Below are positions 16,322 through 26,860 of a DNA stretch of 64,000 bases, one piece after another. The notes below the pieces were generated by a model. It was given only the letters and a program-made list of their open reading frames with translations, ran no database searches and was not told where the DNA came from. The stretch spans positions 2,108,001-2,172,000 of the forward strand of contig NZ_JAUFPR010000002.1 of NCBI RefSeq assembly GCF_030409325.1, in the 5' to 3' direction. Origin of the DNA: Mucilaginibacter aquaedulcis. GTDB taxonomy: Bacteria; Bacteroidota; Bacteroidia; Sphingobacteriales; Sphingobacteriaceae. The number at the start of each line of letters is the position of its first letter. Position 1 is the first letter of the stretch. The translations under genes and the position numbers were made by a program.

Positions 16322-17308
16322 ATGAATAAAATTTCAAAACTTGCTGTTTTAACATCCGGTGGCGACGCCCCCGGAATGAACCCCTGCATAAGGGCAGTTG
16401 TTAGAACAGCATTATATAACGGCATTGAAGTTGTTGGTGTTAGGCAAGGCTATAAAGGGCTTATTGAGAACGACATGTACGATATGGACAAGCGTTCGGT
16501 AAGCAACATACTTAACTTAGGTGGTACCATTTTAAAAACAGCACGCTGTTTACCTTTCAAAGAAGATGAAGGTATGGCCATTGCATACAAGCATTTGAAA
16601 GAACGCGGTATTGATGGCCTTGTAGTTATTGGCGGCGACGGCACATTTACCGGTGCACTGCGTTTTTCAAGAAAATACCCTGACATTGCTGTTATGGGCG
16701 TACCGGGCACTATTGATAATGACCTGTACGGATCAACCTATACCCTTGGGTTTGATACTGCAACAAATACTGTTATCCAGGCTATTGATAAAATACGTGA
16801 TACTGCCGATGCGCATGATCGCCTGTTTTTTATTGAGGTTATGGGTCGCGATTCGGGAGCTATTGCTTTACGCGCGGGTATTTCCTGTGGTGCCGAAGCG
16901 ATTTTGTTACCTGAAAAACAAACCGCTCTTGAAGATCTGATCAAAAACCTGAAGGAAGGCAAATCCAACAAAAAATCATCAAGTATCGTTATAGTAGCCG
17001 AAGGCGATAAAAACGGTGGCGTGTATGATGTAGCCAAAGCCGTACAACAAGAAGTTAAGGACTACGATGTTAAAGTAACTATATTAGGCCACTTGCAAAG
17101 AGGAGGCAGTCCATCAAGCTTTGACCGTATTTTGGGTAGTCGTCTGGGTTTTGCAGCTGTAAACGCGCTGATTGCCGGCGAAAGCCAAAAAATGGTAGGT
17201 TTGCAGGCAAATCATATCCTGCTTACCAGTTTAGATGATGCGCTGAACAACCATGAGTTTAAGCTGGAGGCTGATCTTTTACAGATGGCGGATATATTAT
17301 CGATATAA
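16322..17308 (+). CDS. pfkA: ATP-dependent 6-phosphofructokinase
   Basis: 328 residues, the usual length for bacterial PFK. It commits fructose-6-phosphate to glycolysis in the cytosol. Seen: GGDAPGMN at 13-20; GGDGT at 104-108 (this form, with Gly before Thr, indicates ATP rather than pyrophosphate as donor); PGTIDND with catalytic D132; MGRDSG; and the C-terminal GHLQRGGSPSSFDR. It is the first gene of an operon: the degenerate BadF gene starts 3 bases after its stop, and gapA follows. The three would be co-transcribed up to the terminator at 19197. Confidence 0.97.
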   Translation: MNKISKLAVLTSGGDAPGMNPCIRAVVRTALYNGIEVVGVRQGYKGLIENDMYDMDKRSVSNILNLGGTILKTARCLPFKEDEGMAIAYKHLKERGIDGLVVIGGDGTFTGALRFSRKYPDIAVMGVPGTIDNDLYGSTYTLGFDTATNTVIQAIDKIRDTADAHDRLFFIEVMGRDSGAIALRAGISCGAEAILLPEKQTALEDLIKNLKEGKSNKKSSSIVIVAEGDKNGGVYDVAKAVQQEVKDYDVKVTILGHLQRGGSPSSFDRILGSRLGFAAVNALIAGESQKMVGLQANHILLTSLDDALNNHEFKLEADLLQMADILSI

Positions 17309-17311
17309 TAA

Positions 17312-18160
17312 ATGATTGCAGTTGTATATAGCGGATCGTATTTTGCACATTGGCGCCTGGCCGATAAGGGCCGCATTGTGGCCTCTTTTAAAACCAATGG
17401 CATCAATCCTTATTTTAACGACGAAAAGCACATCCTGCAACTCCTTAATAAGAATATCAACCTCATACACCACGCCGAACAAATAAGAAAAATATATTTC
17501 TTTGGCGCGGGTGCCTCATCTGCCGAGCGTAAGCAAATTGTTCATAATGCACTTTCGGCCTTTTTTAAATTTGGCCGGGTAATGGTTGACCACGATATTA
17601 CAGCTGCGGCAATTGCCTGCTGTAAAAATTCGCCGGGCATTATCAGTATTTGTGGCAGCGGTTCAAACGCGGCCTGGTATGATGGTAAAAAGGTACAGCC
17701 CAATAACTACGGCCTTGGCTATGTACTGGCCGATGAAGGCTCAGGAAACTGGCTGGGCAGGCAGTTGCTTAAAGGTTTTATGAACGAAACCCTGCCGCCA
17801 AACCTTAAAAAGAAGTTTGTTCATAAGTACGATGTGGAGCGTAAAACACTGCTTGAAAAAGTGTATCGCCAAAAACAACCGGCGCTGTATTTAAGTTCGT
17901 TTACCGACTTTTATATGGAAAACCGCGATGACCATCATCTCCAAAACGTCATAAAAAAAGGATTTAGCAAGCTAATTTCAACATATTTGCTACCTTTATC
18001 AAAGCAACACCCGGATGCCTCTATTCATTTTGCAGGTACTGTGGCGTCAAATTTTCAGGAACATTTACATGAGGCTGCTGCCGAAGCCAATTTGCAGATA
18101 GCTAATATCATAAAAGAACCTATAAATAATTTATTAACCTACTATTCAAATAAAAATTAA
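17312..18160 (+). CDS. Degenerate BadF/GlcNAc-kinase-like paralogue (possible pseudokinase)
   Basis: 282 residues, clearly a paralogue of the protein at 14511-15371: NINPYF/NPYF, FFGAGASSAERKQIV, MVDHDITAAAIA, SICGSGSNAAWYDG, LADEGSGNWLGRQLL and the C-terminal EPINNLLTYY all align. The phosphate-1 loop is lost, however: where the other has D6-G-G-S-T-K-T12, this one reads Y6-S-G-S-Y-F-A12. The Asp and Thr that position ATP phosphates are gone, while the phosphate-2 loop and the Asp of VDHD remain. Wedged between pfkA and gapA with spacers of 3 and 6 bases, it may be a sugar-sensing or regulatory partner rather than an enzyme. Confidence 0.8.
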   Translation: MIAVVYSGSYFAHWRLADKGRIVASFKTNGINPYFNDEKHILQLLNKNINLIHHAEQIRKIYFFGAGASSAERKQIVHNALSAFFKFGRVMVDHDITAAAIACCKNSPGIISICGSGSNAAWYDGKKVQPNNYGLGYVLADEGSGNWLGRQLLKGFMNETLPPNLKKKFVHKYDVERKTLLEKVYRQKQPALYLSSFTDFYMENRDDHHLQNVIKKGFSKLISTYLLPLSKQHPDASIHFAGTVASNFQEHLHEAAAEANLQIANIIKEPINNLLTYYSNKN

Positions 18161-19162
<1,002 letters not shown>

Positions 19163-19196
19163 TTTGCTTCGATCATCAAATCTTTAATTTATACAG

Positions 19197-19230
19197 AAAG
19201 CCCCGGTAATACCGGGGCTTTTGTTTTTTG
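19197..19230 (+). terminator. Terminator of the pfkA-gapA operon
   Basis: AAAGCCCCGGT, loop AAT, ACCGGGGCTTTT, followed by TTTTTTG. Confidence 0.93.
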
Positions 19231-19262
19231 TATGCGGATCATAGTTGAGTTTGCAAGGAGTT

Positions 19263-19349
19263 CGTCATGCCGAATTTATTTCGGCATCCCACAGGACAAA
19301 CTACGCGCACACTTTGCATATGGGGTGCCGAAATAAATTCGGCATGACG
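19263..19349. repeat. Long inverted repeat (REP/BIME-like)
   Basis: 19263-19291 and 19321-19349 are inverted copies with 28 of 29 bases matching (CGTCATGCCGAATTTATTTC on the left arm), spaced by 29 bases. It lies between converging genes and resembles the palindromic repeats dispersed through Sphingobacteriaceae genomes. Confidence 0.85.
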
Positions 19350-19393
19350 GTTGTTATCTTTACTCCATTATCCCTAAGTCCTTACTCCCAAAA

Positions 19394-20119
19394 TTACCAG
19401 GGCGTTTCTCCGTAGTCACTTACATATTTGCCTGTAGGGCCATCTTTATCTAACATGGCATATTCCACAATTGGTGCTGCGCCATCTTCAACCGGTTTAG
19501 GGCCCTGGTTGTTATTAAATTCGGTATTGGTGTAGCCGGGGTTTACCGCGTTTACCTTAACCTGATCTTTTAGCTCAAAAGCCAAAGCAACAGTATAAGC
19601 ATTCAACGCTGTTTTTGATGGACCGTAAGCCGCTGATTTAAAATGATAATACTCCCAGTCAGGGTCATTATGGTAAGTTAATGATCCCAGGTCTGAAGTA
19701 ACATTTACTATCCTTGGGTTTTCGGCTTTCTTTAACAGATCAATAAATGCTTTAACGGTGCGAATCACACCAAAAAAGTTTACTTCAAAAACCTCTTTCA
19801 TAGTTTCATCACTTACCGATGTAGCAGGCTGCGGAAATGCACCCGGAATACCGGCATTGTTGATCAGCACATCCAGATGATCAACCTTTTGAGCAAGCTG
19901 ATCATGGGCCTGCTGTACAGATTGTTCGCTGGTAACATCTATCAGCAGTAATTCAACATCGGCAAGTCCCTCTGATTTTAGTTGTTCAACTGCCTTATCG
20001 CCTTTGTCTTTATCCCTGCTTCCTAAAAATATATGATAGCCTGCCTTTAAAAGCTGGCGGGCGGTTTCCAGGCCAATACCTTTATTGGCTCCGGTTATTA
20101 AAACTGTTTGTTTACTCAT
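19394..20119 (-). CDS. SDR-family oxidoreductase (carbonyl-reductase-like)
   Basis: 241 residues of classical short-chain dehydrogenase type: NAD(P)-binding TGANKGIG (9-16), NNAG, NVTSDLGSL with the catalytic Ser, and YGPSK with catalytic Tyr and Lys. The GSRDKDKG stretch after beta-2, with basic residues, suggests NADPH. The long YHNDPDWEYYHFKSAA insert before YGPSK is typical of the carbonyl-reductase-like subgroup. The substrate cannot be inferred. It lies 51 bases after the AraC-family gene in the same direction and may be its target. Confidence 0.88.
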   Translation of the reverse strand: MSKQTVLITGANKGIGLETARQLLKAGYHIFLGSRDKDKGDKAVEQLKSEGLADVELLLIDVTSEQSVQQAHDQLAQKVDHLDVLINNAGIPGAFPQPATSVSDETMKEVFEVNFFGVIRTVKAFIDLLKKAENPRIVNVTSDLGSLTYHNDPDWEYYHFKSAAYGPSKTALNAYTVALAFELKDQVKVNAVNPGYTNTEFNNNQGPKPVEDGAAPIVEYAMLDKDGPTGKYVSDYGETPW

Positions 20120-20170
20120 ATAGCAAAGCTACAGCGGGCGTAATTTATGAGCACTGCACATAGCAGGGCA

Positions 20171-21076
20171 TTAACTGTACATTTCCCGGATTTGATCCCT
20201 GTACCCTATCGGCGTAACACCGGCTATCCGTTTAAAAAAACGGTTAAAGTAAGCTGCATCCTCAAAGCCAAGTTCATCAGCTATTTGCTTAACCGAAAGA
20301 TCGGTATGCAGCAGCCTGCGCTTAGCCTCTACAATAAGCCTTTCATGAATATGGGTGATGGCTGTTTTACCGCTTTGCTGTTTAATAACATCGGTAAGGT
20401 AGCCGGGTGTTATGTTCAGCTTTTCAGCATAGGCCGCCACTTCGTGATGGGTGCTGTAGTGCTCGCCTATAAGTGATTGGAAGCTTTTAAGTACGCAGAA
20501 ACACTGGTCAATAGCCCTTTCGTTAAACTGTTCGGTATACAGCCTGCTCAGGTAAATTACCAATACCCGCAACCATGAGGTAAGCATTTGATTGCGCCAC
20601 GAACCATCAGTATCAAACTCAGCAAGCATCTTTTGCATCACATCCTCAACAAAGCTCATATCCTGCTTGGTGAGCAACAATTCATGAGCCCCTGCCGGGT
20701 TTTGAATAATGGGGAGATGCAGCAATATCCTGTTCTCTTCCAGCTGCAAAAACTCTTCTGTAAAACAAAGCATAAGTCCCTCCATCGGGCCGGCGTGTTC
20801 CTTTAAATGTACTTGCTGAGGCACGGTAAAGTAAAAAGTATCAGGCTTAATTACATAGGGCATAAAATCTATCCAATGCCGGTTGTTCCCCTGTTTCACC
20901 AATACAAAAAGGAAATAATCTTTACGGTGAGGGATCAGGAAAGCAGGATCGAGCCTGAAATCGCCGCAATTAGCCTCGGCCTTGCGTACCTCTATCATGG
21001 TATTACACCTGTCACCATTTTGCTGCAGGGAATAAGTAGGTATGGTTGGTTTATCCGGAGTAGTTAAAACAGGCAT
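20171..21076 (-). CDS. AraC-family transcriptional regulator
   Basis: 301 residues from the ATG at 21076; a TTG 15 bases upstream extends the frame but is less likely. The N-terminal cupin-like sensor (about 30-150: FRLDPAFLIPHRKDYFLFVL, YFTVPQQVHLK) is followed by a C-terminal double HTH (about 200-300: LNITPGYLTDVIKQQSGKTA, DLSVKQIADELGFEDAAYFN, RFFKRIAGVTPIGYR). The second helix-turn-helix with FFKRIAGVTPxxYR is the AraC signature. It is upstream of, and probably co-transcribed with, the SDR gene. The ligand is unknown. Confidence 0.9.
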   Translation of the reverse strand: MPVLTTPDKPTIPTYSLQQNGDRCNTMIEVRKAEANCGDFRLDPAFLIPHRKDYFLFVLVKQGNNRHWIDFMPYVIKPDTFYFTVPQQVHLKEHAGPMEGLMLCFTEEFLQLEENRILLHLPIIQNPAGAHELLLTKQDMSFVEDVMQKMLAEFDTDGSWRNQMLTSWLRVLVIYLSRLYTEQFNERAIDQCFCVLKSFQSLIGEHYSTHHEVAAYAEKLNITPGYLTDVIKQQSGKTAITHIHERLIVEAKRRLLHTDLSVKQIADELGFEDAAYFNRFFKRIAGVTPIGYRDQIREMYS

Positions 21077-21158
21077 ATGCCAAAATAACAAAAAAATGCT
21101 CCGGTTTAAGTGTAAACACCTAAACCGGAGGCAGTCTCCTATTTATATTACATTATTA

Positions 21159-23576
21159 TTACTCTGTTTTTAAGCTGGTAACGGGATTTGTTAAAGCTGC
21201 TTTTATGCTCAGGTATGATACCGTAGCAAAGGCAATTATCATTACAATTAAAAAAGGTGCAATGAATAACAGCGGACCAATATCAACCCTGAAAGCATAG
21301 GTTTGCAGCCATTTTGAAATGGCATACCAGGCCAGCGGTGCCGAAATAATAAACGATACAACTACCAGTGTTGCGAAATCTTTATACAACAACTTCAGAA
21401 TACTATTCACCGTAGCGCCTAAAACCTTACGAATACCTATCTCTTTGGTACGCTGAACAATGGTGTATGATACCAACCCAAACAAACCTAAACAGGCCAC
21501 AAAAATGGCAATGCCTGTAAACACGCCAAAAACCTGCCCAAAACGCTGATCGGTTTTGTATTGCTCGTTAAAGTGCTGATCTAAAAAGAAATAATCAAAC
21601 TGATCGCCCGGGAAGTAAGCGGCCCATGTTTTTTTAAGATCGGCTACGGTTTGCGGCATATTTGTAGTGCTGATTTTTACCGATACAAATCCTCTGACAT
21701 CAGGAATACAACGGAAAATGATGGCATCATAGGCATCGCGCAATGATTGCTGATGAAAATTATCAACTACACCTACAATGGTATATACTTGTCCCCAAAA
21801 GTCAATCCGTTTACCTAAAGCCTGATCAGGTTTGTTGAAACCCAGCTGCTCAACCGCTTTTTTGCTGAACACAACGCTGTGTGGTTCGTCGCCATAATCT
21901 TTAGAGAATTTACGGCCGGCGATCAGTTTCTGGTCATAAGCAGTCAAATAATCATAATCGGCACCAATGATGCGATACTGTTTGCCCTGGCTTTGGTCGG
22001 CAGTAGTTAGCTTAATACCTCCCGCGTTCCATGGAATAGGTTCGCCTGGAATTGATGTCGATAAGGTTATATTCTTAACTGCAGACTGCTTGAGGCATTC
22101 CTGTTTAAACGCGCTCATATCGCGATAAAATGAGTCCACTTTAATAAGCGGTGGCTTTATAACCAGTGTTTGATCAATTTTAAGCCCGAGTTTTTGGTTC
22201 TGCATAAACTTCAACTGCCTGAATACGGTAAGCGAACCAATGAGCAGAAAAATAGATGCCGCAAATTGGAACACTACCATGGCCTTGCGCAATACAACCC
22301 CTTTGGGCGATGCCAGTATTTTCCCCTTCATAACCTCAACCGGCCTGAATGATGAAAGCACAATGGCTGGATAAAACCCGCTAAAGAACGAACCTAAGAC
22401 AAATATACCCAGCATTGATACCCAGAAAATGGGTTTAATAAACATGGTAAAACTCATTTGCAGGCCCGATATATGCGAGAAAACCGGCAGGCAAATGATA
22501 ATTAACAATACTGCCAGTAATATGGCCAAACCATTGAGTAGCATGGCCTCCAGCATAAACTGAAAAATAAGCTGAGCCTTGGCCGATCCTAATGTTTTAC
22601 GTACCCCTACTTCTTTTGCCCGGCCAATACCACGAGCCGTAGCCAGGTTAATATAATTGATCCACGCTATGATGATCACAAATATGGCAATACCCAACAG
22701 CAAATAAACCGACTTGCCATCACCATTGGGCTGCAATTCAAACATACGATTGGAGTACAGGTGGATGCTTTGCAGGGATTGCAGTGTATAAACCCCGCCT
22801 TCACCCGGAATTTTATAAGCATCGTAAGCTTTTTTTACAATAGGTATAAATTTACTTTCCAGTACTTTAGGATCAACACCCGGCCTCAGGAGTAAGTAGG
22901 TGGTGCAACCATCGCTTAGCCAGGCATTATCCAGGTTAAAATCTTTATTCGGCGGATTATCCTTTAACAGCGTGGCATATGATTGAAGAAAATCAAACTT
23001 GAAATGACTGTTAACAGGTGGATTTTTAACCACACCTGTAATTTTTAATGGTTTATCACTATTGATTATAACCGATTGCCCCACTGGGTTGGTGTTATGG
23101 AAAAGCCTTTCAGCAACTTCTTCCGTTATAACAACTGTGTACGGCTCCTTCAAAGCCGTTTTAGGGTCACCGCTGATAAGTGGGTATGAAAAGATATTGA
23201 AAAAGCCCTCGCCAGCAAAGTAATCATTCTTGATCACCATTTTCTGGTCTTTGTAATTAGCCAAAACCTGCCCTGCTCCTACAATCTTTACAAAGTCTTC
23301 AATATCAGGCAAGGCAGTTTTAAAGGCGCTGCCCGGTGCAAATGCGCCGCCAGCCCATTGGGTACTTAACTTGCCGTTATTATACCTGTCCTGGTTAATG
23401 CGATAGATGCGATCTTTCTTAACGTTGAAATTATCAAAGCTCAACTCAAAGCTTACGTATTGTAAAATTAACAGGCATGCGGCCATGCCAATTGCCAATC
23501 CAACAATGTTGATGAATGAAAAGGCTTTGTTTTTAGAGAGATTTCTAAAAGCAACCAGCAGGTAATTTTTAAGCAT
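21159..23576 (-). CDS. ABC transporter permease, MacB/FtsX type, fused double unit
   Basis: 805 residues with two repeats of MacB-type periplasmic domain plus FtsX-type TM bundle. TM1 is near 20-40, a periplasmic domain spans 45-275, and TMs lie at about 285-305, 335-365 and 380-405. A second unit begins near 430 with another periplasmic domain, and three TMs end the protein. FtsX signatures GRAKEVGVRKTLGSAKAQ and QRTKEIGIRKVLGATVNSIL are present. Bacteroidota often encode many such permeases, with an ATPase elsewhere; none is adjacent. The family works in lipoprotein or peptide extrusion or as mechanotransmission partners of sensors. The substrate is unknown. Confidence 0.88.
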   Translation of the reverse strand: MLKNYLLVAFRNLSKNKAFSFINIVGLAIGMAACLLILQYVSFELSFDNFNVKKDRIYRINQDRYNNGKLSTQWAGGAFAPGSAFKTALPDIEDFVKIVGAGQVLANYKDQKMVIKNDYFAGEGFFNIFSYPLISGDPKTALKEPYTVVITEEVAERLFHNTNPVGQSVIINSDKPLKITGVVKNPPVNSHFKFDFLQSYATLLKDNPPNKDFNLDNAWLSDGCTTYLLLRPGVDPKVLESKFIPIVKKAYDAYKIPGEGGVYTLQSLQSIHLYSNRMFELQPNGDGKSVYLLLGIAIFVIIIAWINYINLATARGIGRAKEVGVRKTLGSAKAQLIFQFMLEAMLLNGLAILLAVLLIIICLPVFSHISGLQMSFTMFIKPIFWVSMLGIFVLGSFFSGFYPAIVLSSFRPVEVMKGKILASPKGVVLRKAMVVFQFAASIFLLIGSLTVFRQLKFMQNQKLGLKIDQTLVIKPPLIKVDSFYRDMSAFKQECLKQSAVKNITLSTSIPGEPIPWNAGGIKLTTADQSQGKQYRIIGADYDYLTAYDQKLIAGRKFSKDYGDEPHSVVFSKKAVEQLGFNKPDQALGKRIDFWGQVYTIVGVVDNFHQQSLRDAYDAIIFRCIPDVRGFVSVKISTTNMPQTVADLKKTWAAYFPGDQFDYFFLDQHFNEQYKTDQRFGQVFGVFTGIAIFVACLGLFGLVSYTIVQRTKEIGIRKVLGATVNSILKLLYKDFATLVVVSFIISAPLAWYAISKWLQTYAFRVDIGPLLFIAPFLIVMIIAFATVSYLSIKAALTNPVTSLKTE

Positions 23577-23747
23577 AACAATTGGGGTTTATACCATTTT
23601 GCAGCTAAGAATATGCCTTCATTGTAAACATCAGACAATCAGATAATTATATTTAATAAGAATAAATAAAACTGTTCGGATTCGTTACAACTATTGTTCA
23701 TTACTGAACAAGGTTATTTTACTTATTACCAGAATGTTAAGACAAAC

Positions 23748-23939
23748 TCACATGAGTTCGCTATCCTTTTTTTCGTGGTATGTTTTGTAAGCCAGGTAAA
23801 AGAATAATATAGCAGGCAGGGCGTTTAGTAAAACACCTTTAGCACTTACCTCCGGATAGGTCCTTATTACTTCCACAATAAGTGATATTAACAATAAGCA
23901 CCCTATGATGATATACAGGTTACGAAATTTAGGGTTCAT
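23748..23939 (-). CDS. Small two-TM membrane protein, unknown
   Basis: 63 residues. Hydrophobic segments lie at about 8-24 (LYIIIGCLLLISLIVEV) and 35-51 (GVLLNALPAILFFYLAY), ending in a charged tail (YHEKKDSELM). It lies alone between the permease and glgB, in the same direction. The composition is convincing for a real small membrane protein, but no family is recognised. Confidence 0.5.
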   Translation of the reverse strand: MNPKFRNLYIIIGCLLLISLIVEVIRTYPEVSAKGVLLNALPAILFFYLAYKTYHEKKDSELM

Positions 23940-24007
23940 CGGTTATCGTAATTTACAATGTAACCAGGCCAGATAACCTGGTTACATTGCTGTTATATTT
24001 TTAAATA

Positions 24008-26182
24008 TCAGCGTTTAAGCTCATATTTTGGCGGGGCGTCGCTATTTACCTTTTTTAGTATTATGGCACCCAACGGTGGTATAGTTAAAACAACTGAATT
24101 ATCTTTCCCGTGCCATTTTTCGGCTTCGGTACTTACAGCGTCATAATTAATTAAGCCACTGCCCCATAGCCTTTCAGCATCTGAGTTAAATATCTCTTTC
24201 CATTTACCTGCCGAGGGAACACCTATGCGGTAATTGTGGCGTGGTACAGGAGTCGCATTCAGGATAATTACCAGGTCATCCTTTTCATGATGGCCCATGC
24301 GTCTGTAAACCAGGATAGAATCATTGGCATTACCCCCGTCTATCCATTCAAAGCCCGTAAAGTTAAACGCTTTTTCATACAGGGCGGGTTCATCTCGGTA
24401 CAGGTGGTTTAATGTTTTTACGGTTTCTGATATACCCTGGTGATTGGCATACTCCAGCACATGCCATTGCAGCGACTGGCCAAAGTTCCACTCATCGCCC
24501 TGACCAAATTCGGCTCCCATAAACAGTAGTTTGGTGCCGGGGTGCGTGAACATATAGCTGTACATCAGGCGCAGGTTAGCAAATTGCTGCCACTCGTCGC
24601 CAGGCATTTTGCGCAGCATTGAGCCTTTGCCGTAAACCACCTCATCGTGCGAAAAAGGCAGCATAAAGTTTTCAGTAAAGGCATATATAGTACTGAAGGT
24701 AATCTCGTTATGGTGATATTTACGGTGTATCGGATCCTCTTTAAAATAGCCTATGGTATCGTGCATCCAGCCCATCATCCATTTCATACCAAAACCTAAA
24801 CCACCCAAATAAACCGGGCGACTCACCCCTGTAAACGAGGTAGATTCTTCGGCAATGGTTTGGGTAGATGGGAAGTGACTGTAAACCGCCTCGTTAAACT
24901 CTTTCAGGAACGATATAGCTTCCAGGTTTTCGTTACCTCCATAAATATTGGGTTCCCACTCACCGTGGTTACGTGAATAATCAAGATAGAGCATAGAAGC
25001 CACAGCATCAACCCGCAAACCATCGGCATGGTACCTATCAAGCCAGAACAGCGCGTTACTGATCAGGAATGCCCTAACCTCGTTGCGGCCGTAGTTGAAT
25101 ATATATGATTTCCAATCTGGGTGAAAGCCTTTACGGGTATCAGCATGTTCATAAAGGTGCGTGCCATCAAACCTGTAAAGGGCATGTATATCTCCCGGGA
25201 AGTGTGATGGTACCCAATCTAAAATTACACCAACACCAGCCTCGTGAAATTTCTCGATCAAAAACATCAGCTCCTGGGGTGAACCATAGCGCGAAGCCGC
25301 GGCAAAATATCCTGAAACCTGGTAACCCCAGCTCGGATAAAATGGGTGCTCCATGATTGGCATAAACTCCACATGGGTAAAGCCCATTTCCTTAACATAT
25401 GGTACCAGTTTATGAGCCAGCTGCGTATAGGTTAAAAATTCATCAGGACTTTCTGGGTTACGTGCCCAGGAACCCAAATGCACCTCATACACACTGTAAG
25501 GGCGATCAATGCCATTATGTTCATGCCTATTGGCCATCCAGCTGTCGTCTTTCCATTCATAGAAGGTATCGGCTACTATGGATGCTGTGCGGGGAGGTAA
25601 TTCCCAGCGTAGGGCAAAAGGGTCGCTTTTTTCCAGATCCTCGCCGGTTGATGATTTGATATAGTATTTATAAGTTTCGCCAACACCAACATTAGGGATA
25701 AAACCTTCCCATATACCCGACGAATCCCAGCGACTAAACAAACTGTGCGAAGCGCGGTTCCAGCCGTTGAAATTACCTATTACCGAAACATACTGCGCGT
25801 TTGGCGCCCAAACCGAAAAATAGGTCCCCACAACTTCCTTATGCTCCACCACATGCGAACCAAATTTTTCGTACAGCTTATAATGCTTTCCCGACTTAAA
25901 TAAAGAGATATCAAAATCGGTGAAACGACTGTATGGTTCAACTGCGTTCAGCATAACATGGGTTGTTTTGGCGGCCACCTTTGTTTTGGCAGCTTTTGGT
26001 GTAGGCTCCGGGGTGCTTTCGGCAGCAGGCTTTGTTGCTTTTGGCTTGGCTGTTTTTGCCGACGCAGCTTTGCTTGCAGGCGCGGCAGCTTTGGCAGTTG
26101 CTTTTGCTTTTACAGCTTTGGTTTCTTTTGCGGTTTCTTGTTCCGGTGAAGGGTTCTCGGTTTTCTTTGTTTGTTTGGCCAT
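24008..26182 (-). CDS. glgB: 1,4-alpha-glucan branching enzyme with Lys/Ala-rich N-terminal tail
   Basis: 724 residues. It introduces alpha-1,6 branches into glycogen. After a low-complexity tail of about 75 residues comes the CBM48 domain (YFSVWAPNAQYVSVIGNFNG), then the GH13 barrel with DWVPSHFPGD, GLRVDAVASMLYLD (nucleophile Asp), IAEEST (acid/base Glu) and FSHDEVVYGKGS, and an all-beta C-terminal domain. The tail (many K, A, P and T) resembles histone-H1-like or nucleoid-protein tails and is not part of the usual enzyme of about 640 residues. It is separated from the maltodextrin operon upstream by a terminator and about 0.9 kb, so it has its own promoter. Confidence 0.95.
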   Translation of the reverse strand: MAKQTKKTENPSPEQETAKETKAVKAKATAKAAAPASKAASAKTAKPKATKPAAESTPEPTPKAAKTKVAAKTTHVMLNAVEPYSRFTDFDISLFKSGKHYKLYEKFGSHVVEHKEVVGTYFSVWAPNAQYVSVIGNFNGWNRASHSLFSRWDSSGIWEGFIPNVGVGETYKYYIKSSTGEDLEKSDPFALRWELPPRTASIVADTFYEWKDDSWMANRHEHNGIDRPYSVYEVHLGSWARNPESPDEFLTYTQLAHKLVPYVKEMGFTHVEFMPIMEHPFYPSWGYQVSGYFAAASRYGSPQELMFLIEKFHEAGVGVILDWVPSHFPGDIHALYRFDGTHLYEHADTRKGFHPDWKSYIFNYGRNEVRAFLISNALFWLDRYHADGLRVDAVASMLYLDYSRNHGEWEPNIYGGNENLEAISFLKEFNEAVYSHFPSTQTIAEESTSFTGVSRPVYLGGLGFGMKWMMGWMHDTIGYFKEDPIHRKYHHNEITFSTIYAFTENFMLPFSHDEVVYGKGSMLRKMPGDEWQQFANLRLMYSYMFTHPGTKLLFMGAEFGQGDEWNFGQSLQWHVLEYANHQGISETVKTLNHLYRDEPALYEKAFNFTGFEWIDGGNANDSILVYRRMGHHEKDDLVIILNATPVPRHNYRIGVPSAGKWKEIFNSDAERLWGSGLINYDAVSTEAEKWHGKDNSVVLTIPPLGAIILKKVNSDAPPKYELKR

Positions 26183-26856
26183 GATATGGTACCTGTTAAG
26201 GTGTTTTAGAATAACCCAATTTACGGAAATGAGTTTGGTTTACACTATCAAATATAACAGGATTTAAATGATTTTGATTTGATTTAAATGATTATAGTTT
26301 GGCCTGTTATTTGGAACTGAACCCCAGCTAAAAACTTTTTAAAATTTTATTTTAACACTTTTTGACGTAGAAACAGGCCAAAAAAAGATGAAAATGACCC
26401 ATTTTTATTGAAAAACTACTGCTTTTAGCTGTTTTAAATCAGTTTTGGTGTGTTTTAAAAACTTTAAAAAGCATTAAACAATTGACTATCAATACACTTA
26501 CTGTCAACTAACAAATTTTGGAGTTCTTATCTCCTTAATCAAACGGCCCGGTATTACTGTTTAAAGTAAACACTGGGCCGTTTGATATAAATATACGATT
26601 TTTTTAGCGAAAAGGGGTAATTAGGGCTCGCCTTTAGGTTTGAATTTATTTGGTTAAATAAATAGCTTGTCATTTCGATGAGGTACGAAGAGAAATCTTG
26701 TATACTCGAAAAGTTCGTACCGCAGAAGATTTCTCACCCTCTCTTTACTCAAGTCCTCTCACGAGGCTTCGAAAGGACAACAGTTTATTTTTTTGGAAAA
26801 CTATTGTTCGTGTTGTCACCATTGGTGTTCGGAAGATATAAAAAAGAGAGGGCCTC
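26183..26856. other. Upstream region of glgB with a long hairpin
   Basis: AT-rich, no gene. 26539-26552 and 26572-26585 form a 14-bp hairpin (TCAAACGGCCCGGT with ACTGGGCCGTTTGA, one G-T mismatch), followed only at a distance by a T-run. From 26670 to 26760 a degenerate REP-like palindrome is seen (GAGAAATCTT with GAAGATTTCTC). Confidence 0.45.
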
Positions 26857-26860
26857 TGCG

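Noticed and set aside
17297..17482. Minus-strand ORFs overlapping pfkA and the BadF paralogue
   Set aside because: They are shadows of two well-supported genes on the other strand.
21077..21091. TTG start of the AraC regulator
   Set aside because: The ATG at 21076 is in frame five codons later and gives a normal N-terminus.
26539..26585. Hairpin as terminator of the GH31 gene
   Set aside because: It is about 480 bases past the stop, beyond a much better terminator at 27035-27064, and lacks a T-run directly after the stem on the minus strand.
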